Shown here piece after piece: positions 17,007 through 26,942 of a stretch of DNA of 64,000 nt (within the stretch, counting starts at the first letter, position 1; every line of letters begins with the position of its first letter). A program made the translations under genes and the position numbers. Location of the stretch: contig JBFGZQ010000004.1 in assembly GCA_041586735.1 (NCBI GenBank), positions 124,001 to 188,000 of the forward strand, given 5' to 3'. This DNA is from Motiliproteus sp041586735 (GTDB lineage: Bacteria > Pseudomonadota > Gammaproteobacteria > Pseudomonadales > Balneatricaceae). Below the pieces are notes generated by a model that saw nothing but the letters and a program-made list of their open reading frames with translations, ran no database searches and had not been told where the DNA came from.

Positions 17007-18158
17007 CTACTCGGGTTGAGTCATCGAGACGTTGGCGGGGCTGACGCTGAGCGACGGTGTCACAGGTATCTCTACCCTCTTGGGTTCCGGGGTGAAGGGG
17101 GTCAGTCTGATTAATAGGCCGAACAGCGGGTGGTCAAGGTAGTGCAGCTCATTGCGGCGCATCCGTCGGGGTTGATCTAACCGTACGGTTAAGTACTGAA
17201 TTGGTGCTGGCTGGGATAGCAGCTGCACTTGTGGCTGCACAGAGGGCTGCGCTGGTGACTGGAAAGCAGCGTCGGTGGCCGGCAGCGGGATGGGTAAGGC
17301 AGCTGAGTCCAGCGCTGCCGCGGCGCTCAGATCGGTTGTCGTGACGGAGGGGGTACTGGCCAACGCTTCGATAGCGCGGGGGTGGCGGGGTTGCCAGGCG
17401 GGGGGTAGCGCCTGGGTGAAATAGAGATTGGGCCGCAGGTGCAGATAACGGCTCAGCGATAGCTCGATGTCCCCTTCGAGCTCAAAGTAATTATCAGTCA
17501 GGGGCTGGCCGCCGCGAATCACCACCGAGCGCGCCTGCGCCCTGGCATGGACGGGTTGGTGCCACTGGCCCTGGAACAGGATGCGATGCCCTCGGCGTTG
17601 CAGCTGAACGGTGTTGATCGGCGGCAGAGTTTCATCGGACCTAGGCTGTTGCGCAGGGTCCAATAGGGTAAAGGCCGCATCGCTGTACTCCTGCAGCAGA
17701 GGAGGGCGGAGCTCGCGTACCAGCCTTGGGTTCTGGAGGCCTGCGGCGGTTACGGCGATGGGCAGCGCCTGAGGGTCTGCTATTAGGGCATCAGAAGCGG
17801 CATCAGAAGCGGCATCAGAAACAGCATCGGCCGCGGTATCTAAGCTTGAATGGCTGGGCTGTTCGCTAGCAAAACCCGCGCTGGGTTGGAGTTGGATGGC
17901 GTTGCTGGCGAACCGGGGCTGGTGCTGCTCTTGCCAATACTCTGCATGAAGATCCGCTCGCGGCTGGGTAAAGACCACTAGTTCGATCTGGTACCAGCTG
18001 GGCTCTTTGGCTGGCTCTGCGGCGGCTGCCGACGTCGGGGCTAGCGCGAGCAGTGCTGAGCTGAGTAGCAGGGCGCAGCGCAGTCGTTTGCTATCGGTGC
18101 TGCTGGCGCTGGCGCTGGCGCTGGCGCTGCTGCTGGTGCGGATCGGTGCTTGGATCAT
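17007..18158 (-). CDS. csiV: CsiV-like periplasmic/peptidoglycan-associated protein
   Basis: 383 residues. After a signal-like hydrophobic stretch at about 27-47 the mature part opens with WYQIELVVFTQPRADLHAEY, the conserved CsiV start. The C-terminus contains LDQPRRMRRNELHYLDHPLFG, also typical. Family members bind peptidoglycan and affect cell division; the detail here is inferred. Its ATG overlaps the mfd stop (ATGA), matching the mfd-csiV order of Pseudomonas and Vibrio. The N-terminus before the signal peptide is odd: a Ser-Ala run coded by GCGCTG hexamers (about 18105-18131, antisense). A second in-frame 12-bp repeat lies near 17788-17825. Confidence 0.83.
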   Translation of the reverse strand: MIQAPIRTSSSASASASASSTDSKRLRCALLLSSALLALAPTSAAAAEPAKEPSWYQIELVVFTQPRADLHAEYWQEQHQPRFASNAIQLQPSAGFASEQPSHSSLDTAADAVSDAASDAASDALIADPQALPIAVTAAGLQNPRLVRELRPPLLQEYSDAAFTLLDPAQQPRSDETLPPINTVQLQRRGHRILFQGQWHQPVHARAQARSVVIRGGQPLTDNYFELEGDIELSLSRYLHLRPNLYFTQALPPAWQPRHPRAIEALASTPSVTTTDLSAAAALDSAALPIPLPATDAAFQSPAQPSVQPQVQLLSQPAPIQYLTVRLDQPRRMRRNELHYLDHPLFGLLIRLTPFTPEPKRVEIPVTPSLSVSPANVSMTQPE

Positions 18159-21100
18159 GGGCGCTCCCCGGGGGCGATCTGCTGTAGTAAGCGTTCCAGT
18201 GCCTGGAAACGCTGCTCAGGGGTCTGCATCTCGAGTTTGAATTTAAGCCGGTTACCGCCATCCAGCCCATAGTGCTGGGGTTGGGTTTGTACCAGTTTGA
18301 CTAATATTAGCGGATTGACCTGGGTTTCTGGCGCGAACTCAAAGCGGCCGCTGTCGGGGCCTGCGTCTATTTTACTGATACCCAGCTGTTGTGACTGAAG
18401 TTTGAGCTGGGTTTGGCGGAACAGATTTTTTAGCGGCTCGGGCAATAATCCAAACCTATCGATCATCTCAACCTGCAGCTCCTTGAGTTGGTTGCTGTTT
18501 TTGGCTCCGGCGATGCGTTTATACAGCACCAGGCGGCTATGCACATCGGGCAGGTAGTCGTCGGGAATCAGTGCGGGTAGGCGCAGATTGATGTCGGCAC
18601 CATGGCGCAGCGGCCGATCCATCCCGGGTGTGTTACCGGCTTTGATCGATTCGATCGCCTCTTCTAAGAGCTCCATATACAGGGAGTAGCCGATCCCTTC
18701 CATCTGGCCGCTCTGTTCATCACCGAGCAGTTCGCCTGCGCCGCGGATCTCCAGATCGTGAGTGGCGAGGGTGAAGCCGGCACCGAGGGTGTTGGCGGCT
18801 TCGATCGCCTCCAGACGCTTGATGGCATCGGCGGTCATCGCTTTCTGGTTGGGTGTCAGCAGGTAGGCATAGGCCTGGTGGTGGGAGCGACCCACCCGGC
18901 CGCGCAGTTGGTGCAGCTGCGCCAGGCCGAACTTATCCGCCCGTTCGATAATGATGGTGTTGGCGTTGGGGATGTCGATGCCGGTCTCGATGATGGTGGT
19001 GCAGATCAGCACATTGAAGCGCTTATGGTAGAAGTCAGACATCACCTGTTCGAGTTCGCGCTCACGCATCTGCCCGTGGCCGATAGCGATACGCGCTTCG
19101 GGTACCAGCTCGGTCAGCTCGCGGGCCAGGTTGTCGATGGTCTTGACCTCGTTGTGCAGATAGTAGACCTGGCCGCCGCGCAGCAGCTCGCGCAGGATCG
19201 CCTCTTTGGTCAGGGCTTTATCCTTCTCTCTGATGAAGGTCTTGACCGACAGCCGCCGTGCCGGAGGGGTGGCGATAATCGACAGATCGCGGATCCCTGC
19301 CATCGCCATATTCAGGGTGCGTGGAATCGGGGTGGCGGTCAGGGTGAGGATATCGACGTTAGCGCGCAGGGCTTTGATCTTCTCCTTCTGAGCGACACCA
19401 AAGCGGTGCTCTTCGTCGATAATCAGCAGTCCCAGGGATTTAAAATCGATACCGCTGGAGAGCAGCTTGTGGGTGCCGACGACGATATCGACCTTGCCAT
19501 CGGTCAGCCCCTTGAGGGTCTGGTTGGTCTCGCTGCCACTACGAAACCGCGACAGCACCTCAACCCTGACCGCCCAGTCGGCGAAACGGTCGGCGAAGGT
19601 CTGATAATGTTGCTGCGCCAGCAGCGTGGTGGGCGCCAAAATAGCCACTTGCTGGCCGTCTTGCACCGCGATAAAGGCGGCGCGCAGCGCGACCTCGGTC
19701 TTGCCAAAACCGACATCGCCGCAGATTAGCCGGTCCATCGGCATGCTGCCGGTCATATCGCGAATCACCGCGTGGATCGCTTGCTCTTGGTCTGGGGTCT
19801 CTTCGAACGGGAAATCATCGGCGAAGATCGCATAATCGCTGTCGTTGAGCTTGAATTGCCGACCCTTGCGCGCGGCGCGGCGCGCATAGATATCCAGCAG
19901 TTCGGCGGCGGTGTCGCGGATCTTCTCCTGGGCTTTGCTACGCGCGCGGCTCCACTGCTCGCTGCCCAGCTTGTGCAGCGGTGCTTGAGTGTCGGAGGCA
20001 CCGGAGTAACGGGAGATCAGCTGTAACGAGGAGACCGGCACGTAGAGCTTGGCGCCGTCGGCGTATTCCAGGGTCAGGAACTCATTGGCCTGGCCATCCA
20101 GGTCCAGGGTTTGCAGGCCCAGGTAGCGGCCGATGCCGTGCTGGTCGTGCACGACCGGTGCGCCGATCTGCAGTTCGGTGAGATTGCGGAAAATCAGGTC
20201 TGCGCTGTCGGTGGCTTTTTGACGCCGACGGTGCTGCATTACCCGTTGCCCAAACAGTTGGGTTTCGGTAATGACCTCGAGTTGCTGGTCTGACAGTACC
20301 AGGCCGCTCGTCAGCGGGCCGATCAGGATGGCGCAGCGGGCCGTACCCGCTATAAAATCAGCCCAATGGGATACGGGTTGTGGTTGGATCTGAATCCGTC
20401 CTAGCAGCTCGACCAGGGTTTCCCGGCGCCCGGCAGATTCGGCGATAAACAGCACCCGGTTTGGGGTCTGTTGCAGATGCTGTTGCAAGAACAGTAACGG
20501 CTGATCGGCTTTGGCATTGATCGGTAGTTCGGGAGGGGGGCTCAGTGCCAGTGCTAAGCCGTCTTTGCGTAGTTCGCTGCTGCCAAGCTTGTTGTAATCG
20601 GTTCGTGCCAGGGGTTTGAGCTGGCTGAACAGGGTTTCAACCGGAATAAAGGCTTGCTGAGGCGGTAGAATAGGGCGCTCTATATCGTGACGGCGGCTGT
20701 CATAGCGGCTCTGAATCTCACCCCAAAACTCCAGGCAACTTTGATTCAGCCCCTGCTCGGTGATGATCTGGGTGCTGTCGGGCAGGTAGGCTAACAGCGA
20801 GTCGGTGTGGTCAAAAAACAGCGGCAGGAAGTATTCGATACCGGCAGGGGCGATGCCATCGCTGACATCCTGATATACCGAGCATTTGCGCGGATCGACA
20901 TCAAAGCGTTCCCGCCACTGCTGGCGGAAGCGCGCTATTGCCTCCTTGTCGAGCGGAAACTCGCGCGCCGGTAGCAGGCGAATGGCATCGACCTGGTCGA
21001 CCGAGCGCTGGGTTTCGGGATCAAAGCTGCGCAGGCTGTCGATCTCATCGTCGAACAGATCGATGCGGTAGGGCCATTCCGAGCCCATCGGGTAGATGTC

Positions 21101-21631
21101 AATAATCGAGCCGCGCACCGCGAACTCGCCGTGTTCATAAACGGTATCGACGGCGCGATAGCCGTGCCCCGCCATGTCTGAGCGCAGCTGTTCCAGGTCG
21201 AGTTGCTGGCCCTGCTCCATCACCAGGCTGTTGGCCGCGATAAAGCTGCGCGGCGGGAGGCGCTGCAGCAGTGCGGTAGCGGGCACGATCAATACCCCCT
21301 GTTTACTCCGGCCTCCTTGGAGCCGCTGTAACAGCCGATTGAGGCAGGCCAGGCGCTGCGAGGTGATATCCTGGTGTGGTGAAAAGGTATCGTAGGGTAG
21401 GGTTTCCCAGTCGGGGAAGTTGAGCAGATCCAGTCCCGGCAGATAAAATCCAACCTCCGCCTCCAGTTGCATGGCGATTTCGACATTGCGGGTGACGACC
21501 AGTGTCAGTTGCGCATGGCTGTTAGCCAGTTCGGCGATCAATAGCCCGCTGGCGCCGCCACAGAGGTTATCGATATAACGGGTTTTGCCTGGCGATGCCT
21601 CGGGCAGCTGCGGAGTCAGAAGCGGTTTCAT
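18155..21631 (-). CDS. mfd: transcription-repair coupling factor Mfd
   Basis: 1158 residues, the usual length. In order: a UvrB-like N-terminal part that recruits UvrA, a CarD-like RNA-polymerase interaction domain (near PVVHDQHGIGRYLGL), a RecG-like ATPase with Walker A GDVGFGKTEVALRAAF near residue 640 and the DEEHRFG box, a second helicase lobe with the RIAIGHGQM and RGRVGRSHHQAYAYLL motifs, and the TRCF C-terminal domain. It removes RNA polymerase stalled at DNA damage and hands the site to nucleotide excision repair. It is divergent from gapdh across a 220-270 bp gap that must hold both promoters. Confidence 0.97.
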   Translation of the reverse strand: MKPLLTPQLPEASPGKTRYIDNLCGGASGLLIAELANSHAQLTLVVTRNVEIAMQLEAEVGFYLPGLDLLNFPDWETLPYDTFSPHQDITSQRLACLNRLLQRLQGGRSKQGVLIVPATALLQRLPPRSFIAANSLVMEQGQQLDLEQLRSDMAGHGYRAVDTVYEHGEFAVRGSIIDIYPMGSEWPYRIDLFDDEIDSLRSFDPETQRSVDQVDAIRLLPAREFPLDKEAIARFRQQWRERFDVDPRKCSVYQDVSDGIAPAGIEYFLPLFFDHTDSLLAYLPDSTQIITEQGLNQSCLEFWGEIQSRYDSRRHDIERPILPPQQAFIPVETLFSQLKPLARTDYNKLGSSELRKDGLALALSPPPELPINAKADQPLLFLQQHLQQTPNRVLFIAESAGRRETLVELLGRIQIQPQPVSHWADFIAGTARCAILIGPLTSGLVLSDQQLEVITETQLFGQRVMQHRRRQKATDSADLIFRNLTELQIGAPVVHDQHGIGRYLGLQTLDLDGQANEFLTLEYADGAKLYVPVSSLQLISRYSGASDTQAPLHKLGSEQWSRARSKAQEKIRDTAAELLDIYARRAARKGRQFKLNDSDYAIFADDFPFEETPDQEQAIHAVIRDMTGSMPMDRLICGDVGFGKTEVALRAAFIAVQDGQQVAILAPTTLLAQQHYQTFADRFADWAVRVEVLSRFRSGSETNQTLKGLTDGKVDIVVGTHKLLSSGIDFKSLGLLIIDEEHRFGVAQKEKIKALRANVDILTLTATPIPRTLNMAMAGIRDLSIIATPPARRLSVKTFIREKDKALTKEAILRELLRGGQVYYLHNEVKTIDNLARELTELVPEARIAIGHGQMRERELEQVMSDFYHKRFNVLICTTIIETGIDIPNANTIIIERADKFGLAQLHQLRGRVGRSHHQAYAYLLTPNQKAMTADAIKRLEAIEAANTLGAGFTLATHDLEIRGAGELLGDEQSGQMEGIGYSLYMELLEEAIESIKAGNTPGMDRPLRHGADINLRLPALIPDDYLPDVHSRLVLYKRIAGAKNSNQLKELQVEMIDRFGLLPEPLKNLFRQTQLKLQSQQLGISKIDAGPDSGRFEFAPETQVNPLILVKLVQTQPQHYGLDGGNRLKFKLEMQTPEQRFQALERLLQQIAPGERP

Positions 21632-21900
21632 CTAATGTCTGGGCCGGTAACTAAGGTTTGAGCACGCATTGTAGCGACTGATAGAGGGATCGCAATAATG
21701 GTGGCAGCGATGTCGAGTATCTGCTGATGGCCGTTAGAGAGTAGGTCGATGTAGCAATATTCAGTATTGCTGCGCTAAATGAAGCCTGCGAAGGAGGGCT
21801 TTGGGCCTAAAGTCCTGTGGTGGTTGGTTTGATCGAGTGAGGATAAAAGCGCATAATGCGCCCTCAAAATTTTCCTTCTGACGCCATTGGAGTAGCCCCT

Positions 21901-23334
21901 GTGAGTCAAGAACAAGTCTTTGCAGATTGGAAAGCGCGTGAAGCGGTCGCCGAGTCCATGATCCCTGTAATTGGTAGTCTTTACCGTGATCGTGAGATAG
22001 AGTCATCTGTCTTCGGTAAGATTATCGTCAATCGTTCAGTCGTCAATATCCTCAAGGCCCATCGTTACGTTCGCCAAGTCGAGGGTGAAGAGTTGTCGGT
22101 GCATGATACCTATCCAGTCGTGCAGGCGATGAGCAAGATGGATCTGGGGCGTGCCCATATTGATATTGGCAAGCTCGCGGTTAAATACCGTAAAGAGGGC
22201 GGCACTCTTTCTATGGAGGAGTTTTTACAGCAAGAGCTGTCCGGGGCGCTTAAAAATGGCGATGAGACAGTGCCGACCGATGTGGTGTTGTATGGATTTG
22301 GTCGTATAGGGCGGCTGGTGGCGCGCCTGCTGATTGAAAAGACCGGTGGCGGTCACTCGCTGCGTCTGCGTGCTATTGTCGTCCGTGGCGGTGATGCGGG
22401 TGATCTCGAGAAACGTGCCAGCTTGTTACGCCGTGATTCGGTGCATGGCTCGTTCCTAGGCACGATCATCGTTGATGAAGAAAACAGCGCGCTGATCGCT
22501 AATGGTAACCAGATCAAAGTGATCTACGCCGATGCCCCCGATACCATCGACTACACGGCTTATGGTATCAGCAATGCGGTGGTGATCGATAACACCGGTA
22601 AGTGGCGCGATGAAGATGGCTTGGCGCTGCACCTGCGTGCCAATGGCGTGTCCCGTGTCATTCTGACTGCACCCGGTAAAGGCATTAAAAACATCGTTAT
22701 GGGTGTTAATACCCATGATATCGCTGTCGATGATAAGATTTTATCGGCAGCCTCCTGTACTACCAATGCGATCACCCCGATCCTGAAGGCGGTGAATGAT
22801 AAGTTCGGAGTTAAGAACGGTCATGTTGAGACGGTCCATGCCTATACTAACGACCAGAATCTGATCGATAACTACCATAAAGGTGATCGCCGCGGTCGCT
22901 CTGCAGCGCTGAATATGGTGTTGACTGAGACCGGTGCGGCGAAGGCGGTGTCCAAGGCGCTGCCAGAGATGGAAGGTAAGTTGACGGGGAACTCCATTCG
23001 GGTGCCTACGCCCAACGTATCGATGGCCATTCTCAATCTGAATTTAGAAAAAGCCACTACCAAAGACGAGATGAATGACTTCCTGCGCCATATTGCGCTG
23101 CACTCTAAGTTGCAGAAGCAGGTGGATTACAGTAATTCTCCCGAAGCGGTGTCCTCCGATTTTGTCGGTTCTCGCTCTGCAGGTATCGTCGATGGTTTGG
23201 CGACCATCGTCAGTGGCGACTCCTGTGTACTCTACGTTTGGTATGATAACGAGTTTGGCTATAGCTGCCAGGTTATTCGCTTGCTGCAGCATATGACCCA
23301 GACGGCGTTGCCTGCTTTTCCGGTTGAGGGATAA
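21901..23334 (+). CDS. glyceraldehyde-3-phosphate dehydrogenase (long Pseudomonas-type)
   Basis: 477 residues. The first 130 residues are an extra N-terminal region seen in the long GAPDH of Pseudomonas next to mfd and nqr. Then come the NAD-binding VVLYGFGRIGRLVARLL and the catalytic SAASCTTNAITPIL, whose Cys forms the thioester. The tail has YDNEFGYSCQVIRLL. It oxidises glyceraldehyde-3-phosphate to 1,3-bisphosphoglycerate, or the reverse. The frame extends to an ATG at 21856, but GTG at 21901 has GGAG eight bases before it and starts the conserved SQEQVFADWKAREAVAE, so I prefer it. A clear terminator follows. Confidence 0.92.
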   Translation: MSQEQVFADWKAREAVAESMIPVIGSLYRDREIESSVFGKIIVNRSVVNILKAHRYVRQVEGEELSVHDTYPVVQAMSKMDLGRAHIDIGKLAVKYRKEGGTLSMEEFLQQELSGALKNGDETVPTDVVLYGFGRIGRLVARLLIEKTGGGHSLRLRAIVVRGGDAGDLEKRASLLRRDSVHGSFLGTIIVDEENSALIANGNQIKVIYADAPDTIDYTAYGISNAVVIDNTGKWRDEDGLALHLRANGVSRVILTAPGKGIKNIVMGVNTHDIAVDDKILSAASCTTNAITPILKAVNDKFGVKNGHVETVHAYTNDQNLIDNYHKGDRRGRSAALNMVLTETGAAKAVSKALPEMEGKLTGNSIRVPTPNVSMAILNLNLEKATTKDEMNDFLRHIALHSKLQKQVDYSNSPEAVSSDFVGSRSAGIVDGLATIVSGDSCVLYVWYDNEFGYSCQVIRLLQHMTQTALPAFPVEG

Positions 23335-23353
23335 GCGCGTAGCTGCTAGCTAG

Positions 23354-23380
23354 AAAAACCGCCTGTTGGCGGTTTTTTTT
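23354..23380 (+). terminator. Rho-independent terminator after gapdh
   Basis: AAAAACCGCC, a TGTT loop, then GGCGGTTTTTTTT: an 8-9 bp GC-rich stem with a run of eight T. It separates gapdh from the nqr operon. Confidence 0.92.
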
Positions 23381-23624
23381 CATTTCGATCCTTCGCATAT
23401 ATTGTCTTTTGTCAGTTGTCGATCAAAGGCTTAGGGCACTGTTGAAATACTCAATGTGTGGAGGGATATAAGCCTTTGGATGAGTAGAAATCCGGCGGCT
23501 GGATCTTTATAATTACGCGATTTTATTAGTTGGGTCCAGATAGAGAAGATAATAGTAGCCTGTTACTGGTGCGATGTTTTTTCTATCAGACTCTGAACAT
23601 AAAGCTTTTGATTGGGTGAGGCGC

Positions 23625-24953
23625 ATGATCAAGATCACGAAGGGTCTAGATCTACCTATAGCCGGGGCACCGAAGCAGACCATTGTTAATGGTCCGCAGG
23701 TGAACTCAGTAGCCATCATTGGATCTGATTACATCGGCATGAAGCCGACGATGTCAGTCCGTGAAGGTGATCGAGTAAAACTTGGCCAGGTGATTTTTTC
23801 CGATAAAAAAAACCCCGGTGTCAAATTCACCGCTCCTGCTTGTGGGGTGGTGTCGGCGATTAACCGTGGTGAGAAACGTGCTTTGCAGTCGGTCGTCATC
23901 GATGTTGATGGTGACGAGGCTGTAGAGTTTGTCAAGTACGATGTTGTTCGGGTAACTCGCGAGCAGGTCGTTAAAAATCTGGTTGAGTCCGGTCTCTGGA
24001 CCGCGTTGCGTACCCGACCGTACAGCATGATTCCCGCGCCAGACAGTGCGCCTAACTCGATCTTTATCACGGCCATGGATACCAATCCGTTGGCTGCTGA
24101 TCCAGTTGTGATCATCGCCGAGCATAAAGAGGCGTTCGTTGCGGGGCAGCGCTACCTTTCTAAGCTGGTGCAGGGCAAAGTATTTCTATGCAAGGCTGCC
24201 GGTGCTGATGTTCCGGCCTCTGCGGACTCGACCGTACAAGAGTTTAGTGGTATCCACCCTGCGGGTAACGCCGGCACCCATATCCATTTTCTCGATCCTG
24301 TGGGCGAGAAGAAAACGGTGTGGACCATCGGTTATCAGGACGTTATTGCCATCGGTAAGCTATTTGAAACCGGCACCCTGTGGACCGAGCGCGTTATCGC
24401 ACTAGCTGGCCCTCAGGTTCCCGAGCCTCGGTTGCTGCGTACCCGCCTAGGTGCCAACACCGATGCGTTGGTTGCCGGTCTGGTTAAGCATGCCGATAAC
24501 CGGGTTATTTCCGGTTCGGTGTTTAATGGCCGCACCGCAGAGGGCGCTTTCGCGTATCTGTCACGCTACGCCACTCAGGTCAGTGTGCTGCTCGAAGGTC
24601 GCTCACGCGACTTCATGGGTTGGGTTGCACCTGGCGCTGAGAAGTTCTCGCTGCTGAATATTGTCACCGGCAAATTAAAGTCAGGCAAGTTGTTTGATTT
24701 CACGACGACGACTAACGGTTCTGAGCGGGCTATGGTTCCTGTTGGTCAATTTGAAGAGGTGATGCCACTAGACATCCTGCCGACTCAATTGCTGCGTGCG
24801 CTGGCTGTTGGTGATATGGATGCATCGATCGCATTGGGCGCTCTGGAGTTGGATGAAGAGGATCTGGCACTCTGTACTTATGCCTGTACCGGTAAGTACG
24901 AATACGGTGTGATCCTTCGCGACAACCTGACCAACATCTTGAAGGAGGGCTAA
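23625..24953 (+). CDS. nqrA: Na+-translocating NADH:quinone reductase subunit A
   Basis: 442 residues from ATG 23625, which has GTGAGG upstream and begins MIKITKGLDLPIAGAP, the standard NqrA N-terminus; the frame to 23574 is only an extension. NqrA is the cytoplasmic subunit linked to ubiquinone binding in the six-subunit sodium pump. GGLV-type and HIHFLDPVG stretches are typical. It is the first gene of nqrABCDEF-apbE-nqrM. The 240-bp leader after the gapdh terminator presumably holds the operon promoter; a TATAAT at 23508-23513 is visible but I found no convincing -35 partner. Confidence 0.97.
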   Translation: MIKITKGLDLPIAGAPKQTIVNGPQVNSVAIIGSDYIGMKPTMSVREGDRVKLGQVIFSDKKNPGVKFTAPACGVVSAINRGEKRALQSVVIDVDGDEAVEFVKYDVVRVTREQVVKNLVESGLWTALRTRPYSMIPAPDSAPNSIFITAMDTNPLAADPVVIIAEHKEAFVAGQRYLSKLVQGKVFLCKAAGADVPASADSTVQEFSGIHPAGNAGTHIHFLDPVGEKKTVWTIGYQDVIAIGKLFETGTLWTERVIALAGPQVPEPRLLRTRLGANTDALVAGLVKHADNRVISGSVFNGRTAEGAFAYLSRYATQVSVLLEGRSRDFMGWVAPGAEKFSLLNIVTGKLKSGKLFDFTTTTNGSERAMVPVGQFEEVMPLDILPTQLLRALAVGDMDASIALGALELDEEDLALCTYACTGKYEYGVILRDNLTNILKEG

Positions 24954-24956
24954 TTC

Positions 24957-26165
24957 GTGAGCATCAGAAATATTCTCGACAAGATGGAGCCGCATTTCCA
25001 TAAAGGCGGTAAATACGAAAACTGGTATGCGCTCTATGAAGCAGCCGATACCATTTTTTACACTCCGGGTCAGGTGACTAAGACCGCATCGCATGTTCGC
25101 GATATGGTCGATCTGAAGCGGATGATGATCCTGGTTTGGGCCTGTACGTTCCCGGCTGTGTTCGCGGGCGCCTATTTCCTAGGTTTCCAGGCAAACACCG
25201 CCATGGCGACGTTGGGGCTTACCGAAGCTGAAGGCTGGCGTGGAGCGATCATCGACTCTTTTGCCGGACATAACCCGCAAAGTATCTGGGATAACTTCAT
25301 CTATGGCTTCGTCTACTGGCTACCGGTATATCTGACCACCTTTATCGTAGGCGGGTTCTGGGAAGTGCTGTTTGCGATGAAGCGCGGCCATGAAGTGAAC
25401 GAAGGTTTCTTCGTGACCTCGATCCTGTTCGCATTGATCCTACCCCCTTCAATCCCACTGTGGCAGGTTGCGCTAGGGATCAGCTTCGGTGTGGTGATCG
25501 GTAAAGAGGTCTTTGGCGGTACCGGCAAAAACTTCCTTAACCCAGCGCTCGCGGGTCGTGCATTCCTGTTCTTTGCCTATCCCGCACAATTGTCGGGTGA
25601 TGCGGTCTGGACGGCGGTCGATGGCTTTGCTGGCGCGACGCCTCTGGGGCTTGCGGCAGAAGGCGGTGTGCAGCAGATTCTGGCCAATAACATCACCTGG
25701 ATGGACGCCTTTATGGGTAATATCCAGGGCTCTGTGGGTGAGGTGAGCACGATTGCCATCTTCATCGGCGGTGGGGCATTGATGTTCTTCAAGATCGCAG
25801 CCTGGCGGATCGTTGCCGGGGTGATGGTCGGTATGATCGGGACCAGTCTGCTCTTCAATGCGATCGGTTCTGACACCAATCCCATGTTCGATCTGCCGTT
25901 TTACTGGCACCTAGTCCTAGGTGGCTTTGCATTCGGCATGCTGTTTATGGCGACCGATCCGGTTTCGGCTTCTATGACCAACACCGGTAAGTGGTACTTC
26001 GGTGCCCTGATCGGCTTGATGGTCGTGCTGATCCGTGTGGTTAACCCGGCCTTCCCTGAGGGCATGATGCTGGCAATTCTGTTTGCCAACCTGTTTGCGC
26101 CTCTGATCGACTACTTCGTGGTGCAAGCCAACATCAAGCGGAGGATGTTACGCAATGTCAGCTAA
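24957..26165 (+). CDS. nqrB: Na+-translocating NADH:quinone reductase subunit B
   Basis: 402 residues, starting at GTG 24957 after AAGGAGG. About ten membrane segments. The FMN-attachment site is the Thr in DGFAGATPLG; ApbE links FMN there through a phosphoester. KHEVNEGFFV-like and MFMATDPVSASMTNTGKW are conserved. NqrB forms a core of the sodium channel together with NqrD and NqrE. It overlaps nqrC by 11 bases. Confidence 0.97.
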   Translation: MSIRNILDKMEPHFHKGGKYENWYALYEAADTIFYTPGQVTKTASHVRDMVDLKRMMILVWACTFPAVFAGAYFLGFQANTAMATLGLTEAEGWRGAIIDSFAGHNPQSIWDNFIYGFVYWLPVYLTTFIVGGFWEVLFAMKRGHEVNEGFFVTSILFALILPPSIPLWQVALGISFGVVIGKEVFGGTGKNFLNPALAGRAFLFFAYPAQLSGDAVWTAVDGFAGATPLGLAAEGGVQQILANNITWMDAFMGNIQGSVGEVSTIAIFIGGGALMFFKIAAWRIVAGVMVGMIGTSLLFNAIGSDTNPMFDLPFYWHLVLGGFAFGMLFMATDPVSASMTNTGKWYFGALIGLMVVLIRVVNPAFPEGMMLAILFANLFAPLIDYFVVQANIKRRMLRNVS

Positions 26166-26940
26166 TAACGACTCTATCTCCAAAACGCTGATCGTTACGA
26201 TCTCACTGTGCGCTATCTGTGCGGTATTCGTGTCGGCAGCAGCAGTCGGTCTTAAGCCGCTGCAGTTATCCAACAAGGCGTTGGATAAGAAAACCAATAT
26301 CCTGGCTGCCGCCAATATCGATGCCACGGGCAAAGATATTAACAAGCTGTTCGACAGCTCGGTGGTGGCACGGGTGCTAGACCTTCAGACCAATACTTGG
26401 GCGGATAATATCGATCCGACTAAATATGATGAAGTCAAAGCGGCTAAGGATCCTAAGCAGGCGGTCAAGTTGACCTCGGTACAGGATCTAGCCGGTATCA
26501 GGCAGCACGCGCGTTACAAGACCCTGTATATGGTCAAGAAAGGCGATGCGGTTGAGACCCTGATCCTGCCGATTCACGGTAAGGGACTCTGGTCAACACT
26601 GTATGGCTTTATGGCGCTGGAGGGTGATTTCAATACCGTCGTTGGTATGGGTTTCTATGCGCACGCTGAGACTCCCGGTCTGGGCGGTGAGGTTGATAAT
26701 CCGAATTGGAAGGCGCAGTGGCCGGGTAAGAAGATTTATGCCGACGCTGATCTTGGCAGCGCGGCTATCGGTCTGATCAAGGGTAAGGTTGATCCGTCAA
26801 ACAAGGCTGCCTCCCATCAGATCGATGGTCTGGCTGGTGCGACGTTAACCTCTACCGGTGTAACCAATCTGGTTCAGTTCTGGCTGAGCGAGAACGGCTA
26901 CGCTCCATTCCTAGCAAAACTGCGCGCGGGTGAGGTGTAA
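26155..26940 (+). CDS. nqrC: Na+-translocating NADH:quinone reductase subunit C
   Basis: 261 residues. One N-terminal membrane helix anchors a periplasmic FMN domain. The flavinylation motif is the Thr of DGLAGATLTSTGV near residue 226. GFYAHAETPGLGGEVDNP is the conserved flavin-binding segment. NqrC passes electrons between the membrane Fe centre and the NqrB FMN. Its start lies inside the end of nqrB, and its stop is 2 bases before nqrD. Confidence 0.97.
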   Translation: MSANNDSISKTLIVTISLCAICAVFVSAAAVGLKPLQLSNKALDKKTNILAAANIDATGKDINKLFDSSVVARVLDLQTNTWADNIDPTKYDEVKAAKDPKQAVKLTSVQDLAGIRQHARYKTLYMVKKGDAVETLILPIHGKGLWSTLYGFMALEGDFNTVVGMGFYAHAETPGLGGEVDNPNWKAQWPGKKIYADADLGSAAIGLIKGKVDPSNKAASHQIDGLAGATLTSTGVTNLVQFWLSENGYAPFLAKLRAGEV

Positions 26941-26942
26941 TC

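Noticed and set aside
18758..19729. 323-codon plus-strand open frame inside mfd
   Set aside because: It lies fully antisense to the conserved helicase domain of mfd; composition reflects codon bias of that gene and no family is recognisable.
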